From: Candidatus Micrarchaeia archaeon
GTDB lineage: Archaea > Micrarchaeota > Micrarchaeia > Anstonellales > Bilamarchaeaceae
Direction of reading: 5' to 3'
Assembly: GCA_041650355.1 (NCBI GenBank)
Contig: JBAZLI010000056.1
Span: 1 to 6,231 of the forward strand
Length of the DNA stretch: 6,231 nt
A program made the position numbers and the translations under genes. The stretch's first letter is position 1; each line of letters starts with the position of its first letter. The notes beneath the pieces were generated by a model. The model was not told where the DNA came from, ran no database searches, and saw nothing but the letters and a program-made list of their open reading frames with translations. Positions 5,449-6,231 of this stretch are shown one piece after another.

Positions 5449-6231
5449 TCTTCAATCCTGCGCATATTGTCTATTATTATTGAAGATAAAAACAGGTTCA
5501 GTTTCTCATCCTCCCTTTCCCGCGCGAGCTTCGTGAGCGAAAGATACTCATCTCTATTATTAGGATGAATAACGATGAGCGGAAACCCGCTCCTAATTAG
5601 TATGTAATTCCAGAGCAGGCGCGCAACCCTTGCGTTCCCGTCCGAAAAAGGCATTATGTGCTGGAACTCGCTGTGCACGAACGTAGCGAATTCGACAGTC
5701 TCCCGCACATTTCTCTTTCCGGAAAGGAATTCGTTCGCGTCCTGGCATAATCTTTCCAGCTTCGGGACTATCTCCTGCGGCGCCGCGGCCAGATACTGCT
5801 GGCCCTCGGAAGCGCCCTGCGCGGCCCTGAAACCTCCCCTCGCAAGCCCGAACGAGGATATGCGGTGCAGCTCGAGAATCAGCCCTGGCGAAAGCTGTTC
5901 GTCCATATACTTCAGCAGATACTCGAGCGAAAGGAGACAATTCAGCACCATGCTCGATTCGCTCATCTTTTTTCCTTCAGGCGCAATGTCCCTGAGCACG
6001 AGCTCCTTCGCCTCCTCGAACGTGAGCTGGCTTCCGGAAAGCTGCGCGCTCGCCCACGCGTATTCCACCTTCCTGCTCTTCTCAACAGCCCAGGCGTTCA
6101 GATGCTTCCTGGCTTTCCGGCAATGCTCCAGCAGGCGCTCCATCTCCGCATAAGCCTGCGCATCTGCGGGCCTCGCATTTCTCCTCTTTTCCCGTTTCAT
6201 CCCGAACAGTTCAAGAACCTCGTCAAAAACA
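5445..6231 (-). CDS. Fic-fold protein with altered catalytic motif (5' end probably missing)
   Basis: Known Fic enzymes transfer AMP or related groups from nucleotides to protein hydroxyls. Counting from the ATG at 6200 (251 residues), the Fic_N-like region has V-E-Y-A-W-A-S-A-Q-L-S-G-S-Q-L-T (46-60 region). The fold then continues through L-H-R-I-S-S-F-G, G-G-F-R (a degenerate flap) and the core H176-S-E-F-Q-H-I-M183-P-F-S-D-G-N-A190-R-V-A-R194. The usual core is I-H-P-F-x-D-G-N-G-R-x-x-R, so the catalytic His is Met183 and the second Gly is Ala190; the P-F, D-G-N and Arg positions are kept. The Glu of the inhibitory S-x-x-x-E-G motif is Ser55. The frame stays open to the window edge (upstream residues V-F-D-E-V-L-E-L-F-G) and no ribosome binding site is well placed before 6200, so the protein probably starts further right. 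Intact coding argues for a functional pseudo-Fic; the target is unknown. Confidence 0.82.
   Translation of the reverse strand, partial: VFDEVLELFGMKREKRRNARPADAQAYAEMERLLEHCRKARKHLNAWAVEKSRKVEYAWASAQLSGSQLTFEEAKELVLRDIAPEGKKMSESSMVLNCLLSLEYLLKYMDEQLSPGLILELHRISSFGLARGGFRAAQGASEGQQYLAAAPQEIVPKLERLCQDANEFLSGKRNVRETVEFATFVHSEFQHIMPFSDGNARVARLLWNYILIRSGFPLIVIHPNNRDEYLSLTKLAREREDEKLNLFLSSIIIDNMRRIED
5619..5654 (-). other. Degenerate Fic core motif (M-P-F-S-D-G-N-A-R-V-A-R)
   Basis: Read on the minus strand, ATG at 5652-5654 encodes Met where the Fic family has its catalytic His, and GCA at 5631-5633 encodes Ala where GNG has its second Gly. Asp, Asn and both Arg remain, so nucleotide phosphate and metal contacts could survive. 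A His codon (CAC or CAT) differs from ATG at two or more positions, so a single sequencing error does not explain it. The only other nearby His is two residues earlier, out of register. Confidence 0.8.

Noticed and set aside
5656..6153. Open frame of 165 codons on the plus strand opposite the Fic gene
   Set aside because: Ser/Cys-rich translation with no recognisable motif; a shadow of the minus-strand gene.
5445..6231. Fic protein as a toxin of a toxin-antitoxin pair
   Set aside because: No small antitoxin frame is visible next to it, the catalytic His is missing, and the neighbour is an unrelated convergent membrane protein; the region upstream of the gene is outside the window.

Overview
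The window looks like a piece of an archaeal chromosome. It reads as ordinary, densely packed single-copy genes with roughly half or slightly more G+C. Codons such as AGG for Arg and ATA for Ile are common. The one clear promoter is an archaeal-type A/T-rich TATA box with an apparently leaderless gene behind it, and the two start signals that can be read are GGTG-type ribosome binding sites. A large membrane-anchored surface protein with dense N-glycosylation sequons, Ig-like repeats and Cys-rich repeats fits this too. The style recalls DPANN archaea of the Diapherotrites/Micrarchaeota kind, but no marker gene is present, so that placement is inference.

Layout. Bases 1-2733 (+) are the 3' part of a long gene for a modular exported protein: an array of Ig-like domains of about 95 residues, then about 190 residues with 33 cysteines, two further beta-rich domains, one transmembrane helix and a C-terminal beta-sandwich domain predicted to lie in the cytoplasm. 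The gene continues beyond the left edge. Bases 2757-4445 (-) hold a two-gene operon: a class A flavodiiron protein (FprA type, oxygen or NO reduction), then a GNAT acetyltransferase whose ribosome binding site overlaps the flavodiiron stop codon. A 64-base divergent promoter region separates this operon from a DUF475/TerC-clan membrane protein (4510-5448, +), probably a metal-ion transporter. A Fic-fold protein (5445-6231, -) meets it tail to tail with a 4-base overlap and runs open off the right edge.

How the genes may work together. The flavodiiron protein and the TerC-clan protein share one divergent promoter region. An oxygen-detoxifying enzyme beside a possible Mn-type transporter would make a coherent oxidative-stress/metal locus, but this is inference from position and family. 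The surface protein and the Fic protein show no functional link to it.

The most unusual item is the Fic protein. At the core motif Met replaces the catalytic His, the second Gly of GNG is Ala, and the Glu of the usual N-terminal inhibitory motif is Ser. It is intact as a reading frame, so it looks like a pseudo-enzyme or a repurposed Fic fold rather than a decayed gene. No CRISPR array, RNA gene, insertion sequence or recognisable defence system was seen. No gene-free stretch exceeds about 65 bases.
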